From an uncultured Gammaproteobacteria bacterium (GTDB taxonomy: Bacteria; Pseudomonadota; Gammaproteobacteria; Pseudomonadales; Pseudohongiellaceae): 64,000 bases of DNA. The notes beneath the pieces were generated by a model that saw nothing but the letters and a program-made list of their open reading frames with translations, did not search any database and was not told where the DNA came from. Position numbers and translations under genes: made by a program. The DNA lies in contig CAJXVC010000002.1 of NCBI GenBank assembly GCA_913060975.1, positions 457,311 to 521,310 of the forward strand, given 5' to 3'. Below are positions 8,465 through 17,608 of the stretch, in pieces. Position 1 is the first letter of the stretch, and the number at the start of each line of letters is the position of its first letter.

Positions 8465-9349
8465 TTAAAACAAGTAGTGGTCGACTACCAGCGCGACGAA
8501 CAGCAAGGCCAGATAGAGAATGGAGTACTTGAAGGTATCCATCGCTGTAGTCGGGCGAGGTCGAACCATTAACAAGATTGACCAAACCAGAAAGCCTATA
8601 CCCAGTGCCAGTGCCGAACCGAGATAGAGCCAGCTGCTCATACCAGTGAAGAATGGCAGGACGCTGGCGGCAATCAACATGACGGTGTAGACGATGATGT
8701 GCACCTTGGTGACAAATTCGCCGTGAGTCACGGGCAACATGGGAACGCCGGATTTGGCGTATTCGTCTTTACGATGAATCGCCAGAGCCCAGAAGTGGGG
8801 CGGCGTCCAGGCGAAAATAATCAACACCAGAATCAGCGCACCGGGTTCGATCGTGCCAGTCACGGCAGCCCAACCCAGCAGTGGCGGCATCGCGCCAGAC
8901 AAGCCACCGATGACGATATTCTGTGGCGTGGCGTGTTTCAGATAGCCTGTGTAGATAAAGGCGTAGCCGATGAACGAGGCCAATGTTAGCCAGGCACTGA
9001 GCGGATTGACGAGCAATAGCAGGATCGCCATGCCCAGGACACCGATGACGATGGCAAAAATGGCTGCCTGACGTGGTTCCACTCGACCCTGAGCAACCGG
9101 GCGGTTGTGGGTCCGCTTCATAATAATATCGATCTTGCGATCAATCAGGTGGTTAACCACGGCGCCAGAGCCCGCCACCAGGGCGATGCCCAGATTACCG
9201 AAAATCAACACATCCATTGGCACCATGCCGGGTACGGCAAGAAACATCCCCACCAGCGAGGTGAGAATCATCAACATGACGACGCGCGGTTTGCACATCT
9301 CATAGAAGTCGCGCCAGCTGGCCGCCTGATTGGAAGTAATGTCAGTCAC
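8465..9349 (-). CDS. cyoE: Protoheme IX farnesyltransferase (heme O synthase)
   Basis: A 294-residue UbiA-family membrane prenyltransferase that converts heme B to heme O, the precursor of heme A. The prenyl-diphosphate binding patch NHLIDRKIDIIMKRTHNRP lies after the second TM segment, and the second motif includes WTPPHFWALAIHRKDEY. About nine hydrophobic segments are present. The start is GTG at 9349. It is followed 12 bp later by sco and is divergent from cox across 630 bp. No heme A synthase gene (ctaA) is in the window, so the heme A step must be encoded elsewhere, or the oxidase may use heme O. Confidence 0.94.
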   Translation of the reverse strand: MTDITSNQAASWRDFYEMCKPRVVMLMILTSLVGMFLAVPGMVPMDVLIFGNLGIALVAGSGAVVNHLIDRKIDIIMKRTHNRPVAQGRVEPRQAAIFAIVIGVLGMAILLLLVNPLSAWLTLASFIGYAFIYTGYLKHATPQNIVIGGLSGAMPPLLGWAAVTGTIEPGALILVLIIFAWTPPHFWALAIHRKDEYAKSGVPMLPVTHGEFVTKVHIIVYTVMLIAASVLPFFTGMSSWLYLGSALALGIGFLVWSILLMVRPRPTTAMDTFKYSILYLALLFVALVVDHYLF

Positions 9350-9980
9350 AGATCTAATATTTTCAGAGTGTTAAATTGGCAAGGGTCCAGATACCTGATT
9401 TGCCTAGTTGAGCCGCTCTCCTGGAGAGTTTTCAACGTTCGGCAATCGCTCATCTGGAGCGGCGGCATTCAACCACGTTTGCACCCGAATCTCAAGGCAA
9501 ACACACTTGATACAAGCAACATTCTTCCAGTTTTTCCAATTGAATGATTGAGAAACGAAAGAGTCATAATCGAGAATGACAGTTTCCTGTCAAAAATGCT
9601 TGATTTAGCACGAGTTTAAGCATTTTTACGGATGGGTTTAACTTGCGATAAAAGGTGTTTTTCTATAGCATTCCGATGCGCGTGAGGTGTGCGTAAAGCC
9701 TTAATTCTGGCGGTTAAAACCACGTTGTGGTTGCGAGGGTTAGGGCACATCGATACCCCATCCAAATAAAATAATTATTAGGGAATTCATTTAGGGCACT
9801 ACAGTTTTGTGAGCGGCTGATATGACATGCTGCCTTTGGGTATTTTGTCATTTCAACGAGCGCAGCCTGTATATCCCCGGGTGAAAAATTGAACACAACA
9901 GTTCTTGCTGTTCAGTCAGTGTTGTATTGCTTGCTGAGCCCATCGAGACAGGTTTGAAAATTTAGAAGGAATACTGGTTT
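9350..9980. promoter_or_regulatory. Divergent cyoE/cox control region, no gene seen
   Basis: This 631-bp gap between divergent cyoE and coxB has no credible coding frame; a 60-codon minus-strand frame at 9714-9896 has no family features. It must hold the cox and cyoE promoters and possibly a long cox leader. A weak candidate pair is TTGCGA (9643-9648) with TATAGC (9664-9669), but its 15-bp spacing is poor. Near the gene, TAGAAGGAAT gives a good ribosome binding site for coxB. Confidence 0.4.
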
Positions 9981-11339
9981 ATGGCTTTAGCGGTCGTTAT
10001 CTTTCTACTAGTCATTGGATCCATCATTTTCCATTTCGCCAGCCCTTGGTGGTTTACCGAAATAGCAGCTGATTGGGGTTCCATCGATTTTACTATTAAC
10101 TTGACCTTTTGGGTCACAGGTTTCGTGTTTGTTGCGTGCAACCTGTTCCTTGCCTACTGCATCTGGAAATTTCGCCAGAAGGAAGGTCACAAGGCGGTTT
10201 ACGAACCGGAGAACCACAAGCTGGAGATTGGCCTTTCCGCCATCACCACGGTTGGTGTTATCGCCATGTTGGCGCCGGGCTTGTTTGTCTGGGCCAGCTT
10301 CGTAAACGTCCCTGATGATGCCGTGCAGATCGAAGTACTCGGCTCACAATGGCAGTGGCAGTACCGCTATCCTGGTGCTGACGGCCAATTGGGTACAGCC
10401 GACGTATTGCTGGTCACTGAAGACAACCCCTTCGGTGTGAACCCGGAAGATCCTCGCGGTCAAGACGACGTTGTCGTCAACGACCCGGAGTTGCATCTGC
10501 CACTCGGTCAGCCAGTTCAAACTCTGCTGCGTTCACACGACGTACTGCATAACTTCACCGTACCTCAGTTCCGCGTGAAAATGGACCTGGTTCCCGGTCT
10601 GGTTTCTTACCTCTGGTTTGATCCGACTCGTGAAGGCCGCTTCGACGTCATGTGCGAAGAACTGTGCGGTATTGGTCACTTCGTCATGCGTGGCGCTGTG
10701 GTCGTTGAACCACAAGCCGATTTCGATGCCTGGATAGCCCAACAGACTACTTTCTCCGAGACTCAAAACATGGCTGCGCCTAACGTTGCTGCCGGTCAAG
10801 CTGCTTATGCTGCTTGTGCCACATGTCACGGTCAGCAAGGCGAAGGCAACCAAGCTCTGAACGCACCTAAACTCGCTGGCCAGCAACCCTGGTACATCGA
10901 ACGTCAAATCCAGCACTTTAAAGATGGTGCGCGCGGTGGCGACGGTGATACTTACGGTGCCCAGATGGCAGCTTTTGCCAACATGCTTGCCGATGAGACA
11001 GCAGTACGTAACGTCGCTGCCTACATCAACACTTTCCCGGATACTCCTGCACAACCGACCGTCACAGGTGATGTCGACAATGGCTACGATATTTACGATC
11101 GTAACTGTGCGGCCTGTCACCTCGATAACGGTCAGGGTACCTGGTACAACGATTCGCCAAAATTGGCTGGCATGAGTGACTGGTATTTCGTCACCCAGAT
11201 CAGCAATTTCCGCGCGGGTATTCGTGGCCTGCATCCAACGGATGACTATGGTGAACAAATGGTCTCCATGGCCACTGCTATGTCCGATCTGGAAGAAATT
11301 CAGGACGTCGCCGCCTATATCAATACGCTGCAGCGATAA
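9981..11339 (+). CDS. coxB: Cytochrome c oxidase subunit II fused to two cytochrome c domains (ccaa3 type)
   Basis: A 452-residue electron-entry subunit of an A-type oxidase. Two N-terminal TM helices (about 1-20 and 40-62, with a further hydrophobic stretch at 85-106) precede the cupredoxin domain. CuA ligands are H190, C225, E227, C229, H233 and M236 in the DVMCEELCGIGHFVM patch, and the aromatic patch SQWQWQYRYPG is present. The C-terminal third holds two heme c sites, C279-A-T-C282-H283 and C376-A-A-C379-H380, resembling a tethered cytochrome c4. Ordinary caa3 subunit II has one heme. The operon continues with subunit I after 73 bp. Confidence 0.93.
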   Translation: MALAVVIFLLVIGSIIFHFASPWWFTEIAADWGSIDFTINLTFWVTGFVFVACNLFLAYCIWKFRQKEGHKAVYEPENHKLEIGLSAITTVGVIAMLAPGLFVWASFVNVPDDAVQIEVLGSQWQWQYRYPGADGQLGTADVLLVTEDNPFGVNPEDPRGQDDVVVNDPELHLPLGQPVQTLLRSHDVLHNFTVPQFRVKMDLVPGLVSYLWFDPTREGRFDVMCEELCGIGHFVMRGAVVVEPQADFDAWIAQQTTFSETQNMAAPNVAAGQAAYAACATCHGQQGEGNQALNAPKLAGQQPWYIERQIQHFKDGARGGDGDTYGAQMAAFANMLADETAVRNVAAYINTFPDTPAQPTVTGDVDNGYDIYDRNCAACHLDNGQGTWYNDSPKLAGMSDWYFVTQISNFRAGIRGLHPTDDYGEQMVSMATAMSDLEEIQDVAAYINTLQR

Positions 11340-11412
11340 CGGTAAAGAACAAACTTTGGGTTTAGAAATTTACGATAGCTACGGCTATTGATTTAAGAGT
11401 TAGGAGGTTTTA

Positions 11413-13203
11413 ATGGCTTACGTCCCATTAGCTGACCAAGACAAAGAGATGGAGATGCACCATCCTCATAGTTGGGTCGAGAAATACGTGTGGAGCCAAG
11501 ATCACAAAGTGATCGCGATTCAATACGGTAGCATTGCAGTATTTACCGGCATCATTGGTTTGACGTTGTCTGTGCTGTTCCGTTTACAACTGGGTTTTCC
11601 GGAGTCAGTAGACTTTATCGATCCGAACTTCTACTACCAGGCCGTGACAATGCACGGCATGATCATGGTGGTTTATTTCCTGACTGCCCTGTTCCTGGGT
11701 GGTTTCGGTAACTACATGATCCCCTTGATGTGTGGTGCGCGGGACATGGTATTCCCGTTCATGAACATGCTCTCGGTATGGACGTTCCTGTTGTCAGTGA
11801 TCATTCTGATGGCCAGCTTCTTCGTAGGAGGTGGACCAACCGGTGCCGGCTGGACGCTCTATCCGCCGCAGACTGCGATGGAAGGTACGCCAGGTCATGA
11901 CATGGGTATCGTCCTGATGCTGATCTCACTGGCTGTGTTTATCGTGGCGACTACCATGGGTGGTCTGAACTACGCTGTGACAGTCTTGCAGTATCGTTGC
12001 CGCGGTCTGACCATGATGCGCCTGCCTTTGACGGTGTGGGGCATTTTCGTTGCCACCATTTTGGCACTGTTTGCCTTCCCGGCTCTGCTCGTTGCCGCCA
12101 TCATGATGTTGTTCGATACCCTGTTGGGTACCAGCTTCTTCATGCCAGCTGTCATTGAAGCCGGTGCGCCGCTTGACCATAACGGTGGTAGCCCACTGTT
12201 GTTCCAGCACTTGTTCTGGTTCTTCGGTCACCCGGAAGTGTACATCGTTGCGCTGCCAGCCTTTGGTCTGGTCTCTGACGTACTGTCGACTCACGCGCGC
12301 AAGAACATCTTCGGTTACCGCATGATGGTCTGGGCGATTATCGCCATTGGTGGTTTGAGCTTTATCGTTTGGGCTCACCACATGTACGTATCTGGTATGC
12401 ACCCTTACTTCGGCTTCTTCTTTGCCACGACCACATTGATTATTGCGGTCCCAACGGCATTGAAAGTCTACAACTGGGTACTGACGCTTTGGGAAGGTGA
12501 CATCCGACTCAACGCGCCCATGTATTTCGCCATTGGCTTTATCTTCACGTTTATTCACGGCGGCCTGACCGGTCTGTTCCTGGGTAACGTGGTTATCGAC
12601 TTGCCATTGTCCGATACCTATTTCGTGATTGCTCACTTCCACATGGTAATGGGCGTGTCACCAATCCTGGTATTGTTCGCAGCGATCTATCACTGGTATC
12701 CATTGATGTCTGGTCGCATGTTCCATGAAGGCCTGGCCAAAGCTCACTTCTGGCTGACTTTCCTTGGCGCCTACGCGATCTACTTGCCAATGCACTACCT
12801 TGGCTTCCTGGGTGTACCACGTCGTTACTATCAAATCGGTGCGACCGATTTCATTCCAGCTTCTGCACAGGATCTCAATGCATCGATCACGATTGCAGCG
12901 ATCTTTGTTGCTGTGGCACAGCTGCTGTTCTTCGTGAACATCATCTGGAGCCTGAAGTACGGCAAGAAAGCCGAAAAGAACCCTTGGGGTTCTGCTTCAC
13001 TGGAATGGCAAACACCTGATCTGCCACCCAAGCACGGCAACTGGGGCGACGAACTGCCTACGGTTTATCGCTGGGCTTATGACTACAGCGTGCCAGGTGC
13101 CCATGAAGACTTTATTCCTCAAAATACACCAGAAACCGTCGAACCAACCGTGGACGAAGAACACTTCGACCCGGATCAAGACGCTTCAAAGGCTGATATA
13201 TGA
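11413..13203 (+). CDS. coxA: Cytochrome c oxidase subunit I (A1-type heme-copper oxidase)
   Basis: A 596-residue catalytic subunit that reduces O2 to water and pumps protons; it has twelve or more TM helices. The CuB/heme centre includes GHPEVY (H273, E275, Y277), where the Glu marks an A1-type D-channel and the Tyr is the cross-linked one, followed by AHHMY and the heme-ligand patch HFHMVMG. The K-channel helix ATTTLIIAVPTALKVYNW is present. The C-terminus extends past the last helix into a hydrophilic tail (about 525-596). AGGAGG precedes the ATG. Its stop overlaps the next gene's start by 4 bp. Confidence 0.97.
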   Translation: MAYVPLADQDKEMEMHHPHSWVEKYVWSQDHKVIAIQYGSIAVFTGIIGLTLSVLFRLQLGFPESVDFIDPNFYYQAVTMHGMIMVVYFLTALFLGGFGNYMIPLMCGARDMVFPFMNMLSVWTFLLSVIILMASFFVGGGPTGAGWTLYPPQTAMEGTPGHDMGIVLMLISLAVFIVATTMGGLNYAVTVLQYRCRGLTMMRLPLTVWGIFVATILALFAFPALLVAAIMMLFDTLLGTSFFMPAVIEAGAPLDHNGGSPLLFQHLFWFFGHPEVYIVALPAFGLVSDVLSTHARKNIFGYRMMVWAIIAIGGLSFIVWAHHMYVSGMHPYFGFFFATTTLIIAVPTALKVYNWVLTLWEGDIRLNAPMYFAIGFIFTFIHGGLTGLFLGNVVIDLPLSDTYFVIAHFHMVMGVSPILVLFAAIYHWYPLMSGRMFHEGLAKAHFWLTFLGAYAIYLPMHYLGFLGVPRRYYQIGATDFIPASAQDLNASITIAAIFVAVAQLLFFVNIIWSLKYGKKAEKNPWGSASLEWQTPDLPPKHGNWGDELPTVYRWAYDYSVPGAHEDFIPQNTPETVEPTVDEEHFDPDQDASKADI

Positions 13204-13814
13204 GTCTATTCAAGAGTCTCGCGGTAAAGCCGTGGGAGCGTAAAGGAATCATCGGAGGCCTCCGACCTGAGGGGGCCTTCGATACTTCACCTGAAAAGGT
13301 GGGGCTAAGCTACTTTCTGGTTATCGCCAGCGTGGTCTTTTCGCTTTTCATGGTCAGCTACGTCATTCGTATGGAGCTGCCAGACTGGCAACCGTTGTCC
13401 GAGCCAGGGCAATTGTGGGCCAATACCTTACTGCTGATTCTCAGCAGCGTATTGTTCCAGTGGACACGCAACATCGTAAGCAGCGACAAGCCTCGCAACC
13501 TGATGACCGCCTTTTTTGGTGCCGGTCTGTTTGCGATCTTGTTTATTGCCGGCCAGTTGATGACTTGGGGTAACTTGCAGGAGGGTGGTTTCTATCTCAC
13601 ATCCAACCCTGCCAACGCCTTCTACTATTTATTGACTGGATTGCACGCAGTTCACCTGTTGGGCGGTTTGTGGGTATGGAGCAAAGGCGCCATCCGCTTG
13701 CTGTCTGGCGCCGAAGCCAAGGATCTCCGACTGAGCGTTGAGTTATGCACGCTCTATTGGCATTTCTTGCTTGTCGTTTGGTTGATACTGTTTGCCTTTC
13801 TGGCCAACACATAA
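13200..13814 (+). CDS. Cytochrome c oxidase subunit III-like protein, first copy
   Basis: A 204-residue five-TM protein with the subunit III C-terminal signature: AFYYLLTGLHAVHLLGGLWVW and later LYWHFLLVVWLILFAF. The N-terminal 45 residues are hydrophilic (KPWERKGIIGGLRPEGAFDTSPEK). The start overlaps the stop of subunit I (ATGA), so the two are translationally coupled. It is followed 56 bp later by a second subunit III gene, the two-copy layout seen in some caa3 operons. Which copy occupies the classical subunit III place cannot be told from sequence alone. Confidence 0.85.
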   Translation: MSLFKSLAVKPWERKGIIGGLRPEGAFDTSPEKVGLSYFLVIASVVFSLFMVSYVIRMELPDWQPLSEPGQLWANTLLLILSSVLFQWTRNIVSSDKPRNLMTAFFGAGLFAILFIAGQLMTWGNLQEGGFYLTSNPANAFYYLLTGLHAVHLLGGLWVWSKGAIRLLSGAEAKDLRLSVELCTLYWHFLLVVWLILFAFLANT

Positions 13815-13870
13815 TTTTGTTTAATTGATTAGAAAAACGCGAAAGCGAAACAAGTAACGGGAATTTTAGG

Positions 13871-14551
13871 ATGAGTGAAGCAGCCGTAGCAGCAAATAGC
13901 CCAGCCGAAGGTATGGATGGGCTGGTCGACGACTGGAGCGCCGACAAGCAGGCGTATCATGTGCCTTGGGGTAAGGCCATGATGTGGTTATTCCTGGTCA
14001 GTGACACCTTTATCTTTTCATGCTTTTTGGTGGGCTACCTGAATGTCAGGATGACCACTACTGAGCCCTGGCCTGTCCAGAGTGAGATCTTCGCCCTGTC
14101 ATTTGGTGGCGCACCGATCCCTCTGATTCTGATTGCCATCATGACTTTTGTGCTCATTACCAGTTCGGGCACCATGGCCATGGCGGTCAATTATGGCTAT
14201 CGCCGGGACAAGACCAAAACCTTCTGGCTAATCTGTGCCACAGCCCTGTTTGGTGCCATGTTCGTTGGCATGCAGGTTTTCGAGTGGTCAAAACTGATTG
14301 GCGACGAAGGTGTACGCCCCTGGGGTAACCCCTTTGGCGCTGCCCAGTTCGGGTCGATCTTTTTTATGGTGACGGGCTTCCACGGTCTGCACGTAACCTG
14401 CGGTGTTATCTATCTGATGTGGGTAGCACTCAGGGTCAAGCGGGGTTATTACGATGACAAAGGTTTCGAGATTGTCGAAATCGCCGGTCTCTACTGGCAC
14501 TTTGTTGACCTTGTTTGGGTATTCATTTTCGCGTTTTTCTATTTATTGTAA
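13871..14551 (+). CDS. Cytochrome c oxidase subunit III, second copy
   Basis: A 226-residue subunit III of the COX3 family. It has five TM segments, the conserved MMWLFLVSDTFIFSCFLVGYL start helix, MFVGMQVFEWSKLI, FMVTGFHGLHVTCGVIYL and the terminal LYWHFVDLVWVFIFAFFYLL. These are closer to canonical CoxC and CyoC motifs than those of the first copy. Subunit III stabilises the D proton channel of subunit I. The gene is followed after 12 bp by subunit IV. Confidence 0.9.
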   Translation: MSEAAVAANSPAEGMDGLVDDWSADKQAYHVPWGKAMMWLFLVSDTFIFSCFLVGYLNVRMTTTEPWPVQSEIFALSFGGAPIPLILIAIMTFVLITSSGTMAMAVNYGYRRDKTKTFWLICATALFGAMFVGMQVFEWSKLIGDEGVRPWGNPFGAAQFGSIFFMVTGFHGLHVTCGVIYLMWVALRVKRGYYDDKGFEIVEIAGLYWHFVDLVWVFIFAFFYLL

Positions 14552-14563
14552 GAGGGGACAACA

Positions 14564-14953
14564 ATGTCATCAGATGCAGGACAACAACATCCTCTAGGGA
14601 TTTACTACAAGGTTTGGATTCTACTCTTCGTAGTTAGCTTCTTTTCCTACATGGTAGATTATCTGGAGTTTCAGGGCGCATTGCGCTGGACTCTGGTTCT
14701 TCTGTTCATGGTTATCAAGGCTGGATTCATTATCGCCATTTTCATGCACGTCGTTTGGGAGCGCATGGCACTGGCCTTAACTATCCTCGGCCCTCCAGTC
14801 GTACTGTTACTCTTGATCGGTTTGATGGCCGTTGAAGGTAACTACACTGAAGAAGCGCGCTTCAACTACATGGGTCACGATCGTGACGCAGTAGCGCTGA
14901 CTCCTGCCGATTTACACGGTGGTGAACACGGCGGTGAAGAGGAAGCTCACTAA
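14564..14953 (+). CDS. Cytochrome c oxidase subunit IV (prokaryotic COX4/CyoD-like)
   Basis: A 129-residue small membrane subunit with three TM helices: VWILLFVVSFFSYMVDYL, WTLVLLFMVIKAGFIIAIFMHVVWE and ALTILGPPVVLLLLIGLMAVEG. The KAGFIIAIFMHVVWE patch resembles the CyoD/COX4_pro family (KxxxVxxxFMHL). A His/Glu-rich tail ends the protein. It is the last gene of the cox operon, just upstream of a strong terminator. CtaG (Cox11) and Surf1 are absent from the operon. Confidence 0.82.
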   Translation: MSSDAGQQHPLGIYYKVWILLFVVSFFSYMVDYLEFQGALRWTLVLLFMVIKAGFIIAIFMHVVWERMALALTILGPPVVLLLLIGLMAVEGNYTEEARFNYMGHDRDAVALTPADLHGGEHGGEEEAH

Positions 14954-14985
14954 ACTGCTATTGAGCACAAAGTGAATACGCAAAG

Positions 14986-15014
14986 AAAAGGGCTGTGAGA
15001 ACAGCCCTTTTTTT
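14986..15014. terminator. Bidirectional intrinsic terminator between cox operon and aroE
   Basis: The perfect 11-bp stem AAAAGGGCTGT / ACAGCCCTTTT has a GAGA loop and runs into a T-tract on the plus strand. On the minus strand the stem is followed by TTTTCTTTG, so it can also end aroE transcription. It lies 32 bp after the last cox gene. A second small stem, GCCTGTC/GACAGGC (15017-15036), is adjacent. Confidence 0.92.
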
Positions 15015-15056
15015 GTGCCTGTCGTTTATGACAGGCGACGATCAATAAACGGAGAC

Positions 15057-15869
15057 TTAGCGGCGCAACGCGGCAATGACCGGCTGCGTTTCCGGGCGTT
15101 TGCCTTGCCAAAGCAGGAATGATTCAGCGGCTTGCTCCACCAGCATGCCCAGCCCATCCAGACAGACTCCTGCGCCATGTTGCTTGGCCCAGCTAACAAA
15201 AACTGTGTCGCTATCGCCATACATCATGTCATAGCAGCAGGTAGATTCAGCAATCAAGGCCGGGGAGAGTGCTGGAAGCTCGCCATGCAAACTCAGGCTG
15301 GTGGCATTGATGATGATATCGAAAGGCTTTCGGTCCAGTGCTTCGAACGAAGTGGCATCAACCCTGGCGATGTCTGCGAATTCATTCTGAATTGTTTGCG
15401 CTTTGGCCAAGGTTCGATTTACCAGCACAATCTGTTCAGGAGACTGCTCAATCAGCGCCGGCAATGCACCACGTGCAGCGCCTCCTGCACCAACCAGTAA
15501 AACGCGTTTGCCGGCAATCGCCACCTGATGGTTTTCAGTAATGTCTGTCACTATCCCGCGGCCATCGGTATTGTCTCCGAACAACTCGCCATTGCTATCC
15601 AGCATCAGGGTATTGACCGCTTTTGCCAGTTGCGCCTGTATGGAGGTGGACGCACACAACGCAAACGCCGATTCTTTATGGGGTACTGTGACGTTTAGAC
15701 CACCACCCCCGGCTGAGAAAAATTCATCAACGAAAGATTTCAAGCCATCGGCTTCGACCTGTATCGCCGCGTATTGCACATCGGCGGTAAATTGCTCGGC
15801 GAACAGTGTATGGATACGCGGTGATTTGCTGTGCGCAACGGGGTCGCCGATAACGGCGTAACGAGTCAT
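15057..15869 (-). CDS. aroE: Shikimate dehydrogenase
   Basis: A 270-residue NADPH-dependent enzyme that reduces 3-dehydroshikimate to shikimate in aromatic amino acid synthesis. The substrate-binding N-domain shows HSKSPRIHTLFAEQF and NVTVPHKESAFA (with the catalytic Lys). The Rossmann domain begins with GAGGAARGALPAL and NRT, giving NADP preference. NATSLSLHGELPAL and DGLGMLVEQAAESFLLW close the active site. In pseudomonads the same aroE-hemF-tsaC-dprA-LysM order lies near the origin. Confidence 0.96.
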   Translation of the reverse strand: MTRYAVIGDPVAHSKSPRIHTLFAEQFTADVQYAAIQVEADGLKSFVDEFFSAGGGGLNVTVPHKESAFALCASTSIQAQLAKAVNTLMLDSNGELFGDNTDGRGIVTDITENHQVAIAGKRVLLVGAGGAARGALPALIEQSPEQIVLVNRTLAKAQTIQNEFADIARVDATSFEALDRKPFDIIINATSLSLHGELPALSPALIAESTCCYDMMYGDSDTVFVSWAKQHGAGVCLDGLGMLVEQAAESFLLWQGKRPETQPVIAALRR

Positions 15870-15948
15870 GGGTTGGTTTGGCCTGTTAGTTCATGCATTG
15901 CTTGTTCTGCATTTGTCTTTGGTATCGAACCTGAATCCAAACTCACGC

Positions 15949-16878
<930 letters not shown>

Positions 16879-16897
16879 CTATTACTGTTAAGAGTTT

Positions 16898-17452
16898 TCA
16901 TCGAATAATAGCACCGGTCATCAAGTCTCTTATTTGCGATGGGTCAGATTCCTGGCCGATTTCACCAGTCACAATGAAGTCCAGTGCGTCCCCAAAACGT
17001 TGACGCACATCCTGTTCGTTTCGCAGTTCAGGTTCATTGGCCTGATTGGCCGATGTCGACACGATTGGACCACCGAACGCGCTACACAAGGCATGCACGA
17101 CAGGGTGGGAGGAAACACGAATGGCAACAGAGGTATGCTGGCCACGAATCCAGGCAGGGAAGAGTGGTTCCGGGTCGGGTATAAGCCAGGTCACCGGGCC
17201 CGGCCAGGTTGCCTCGAGCTGCCCGATTTGTTCGCTGGCAAGCGGCGCCAATAGTGGCTCGACTTGCTCTTGATTGGCGGCAACCAACAGCAAGCCCTTG
17301 TCTACTTCGCGCTGTTTGATGGCCAGAATCTTGTGCACTGCCTTTTCATCAAACGGGTCACAGCCAAATCCCCACACTGCTTCTGTCGGATAAGCAATGA
17401 CATGGCCCTGACGCAGGTGATGCACGGCCTGCTCAATAGCGACGTTGCTCAT
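16898..17452 (-). CDS. tsaC: Threonylcarbamoyl-AMP synthase (TsaC/YrdC family)
   Basis: A 184-residue YrdC-domain protein that makes threonylcarbamoyl-AMP from threonine, bicarbonate and ATP for the t6A37 modification of ANN-decoding tRNAs. The conserved start VIAYPTEAVWGFGCDPFDEKAV, the KQREVDKGLLLVA nucleotide/threonine site, PGPVTWLIP and IVSTSANQANEPE are present. Its length matches the short TsaC type rather than Sua5. Confidence 0.94.
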   Translation of the reverse strand: MSNVAIEQAVHHLRQGHVIAYPTEAVWGFGCDPFDEKAVHKILAIKQREVDKGLLLVAANQEQVEPLLAPLASEQIGQLEATWPGPVTWLIPDPEPLFPAWIRGQHTSVAIRVSSHPVVHALCSAFGGPIVSTSANQANEPELRNEQDVRQRFGDALDFIVTGEIGQESDPSQIRDLMTGAIIR

Positions 17453-17608
17453 ATCAAAATCTCGGTGCGAAAAAGCCAGGATGCATTAGAGGACATGATC
17501 AGCAAATTCAGTTCATTGCGCATTGTTGGTCAAGTCCGGTGCCAACAAATGAAAAACGGCAAGCTACAGTACCCTTGGCCCGTTGGCAAGTTAGTGAGCC
17601 GGCTCAAA

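Noticed and set aside
9714..9896. 60-codon minus-strand open frame in the cox control region
   Set aside because: No ribosome site, no conserved features, and it lies opposite to the cox promoter area; not supported as a gene.
10533..11258. 241-codon open frame antisense to coxB
   Set aside because: Opposes the CuA and heme c coding sequence, has no own ribosome site or motif; shadow frame.
11926..12642. 238-codon open frame antisense to coxA
   Set aside because: Overlaps essential subunit I coding sequence and is rich in Gln, His and Arg from reversed membrane codons; shadow frame.
15017..15036. Second hairpin (GCCTGTC/GACAGGC) after the cox terminator
   Set aside because: A short 7-bp stem without a T-tract on either strand; the adjacent stronger hairpin explains termination.
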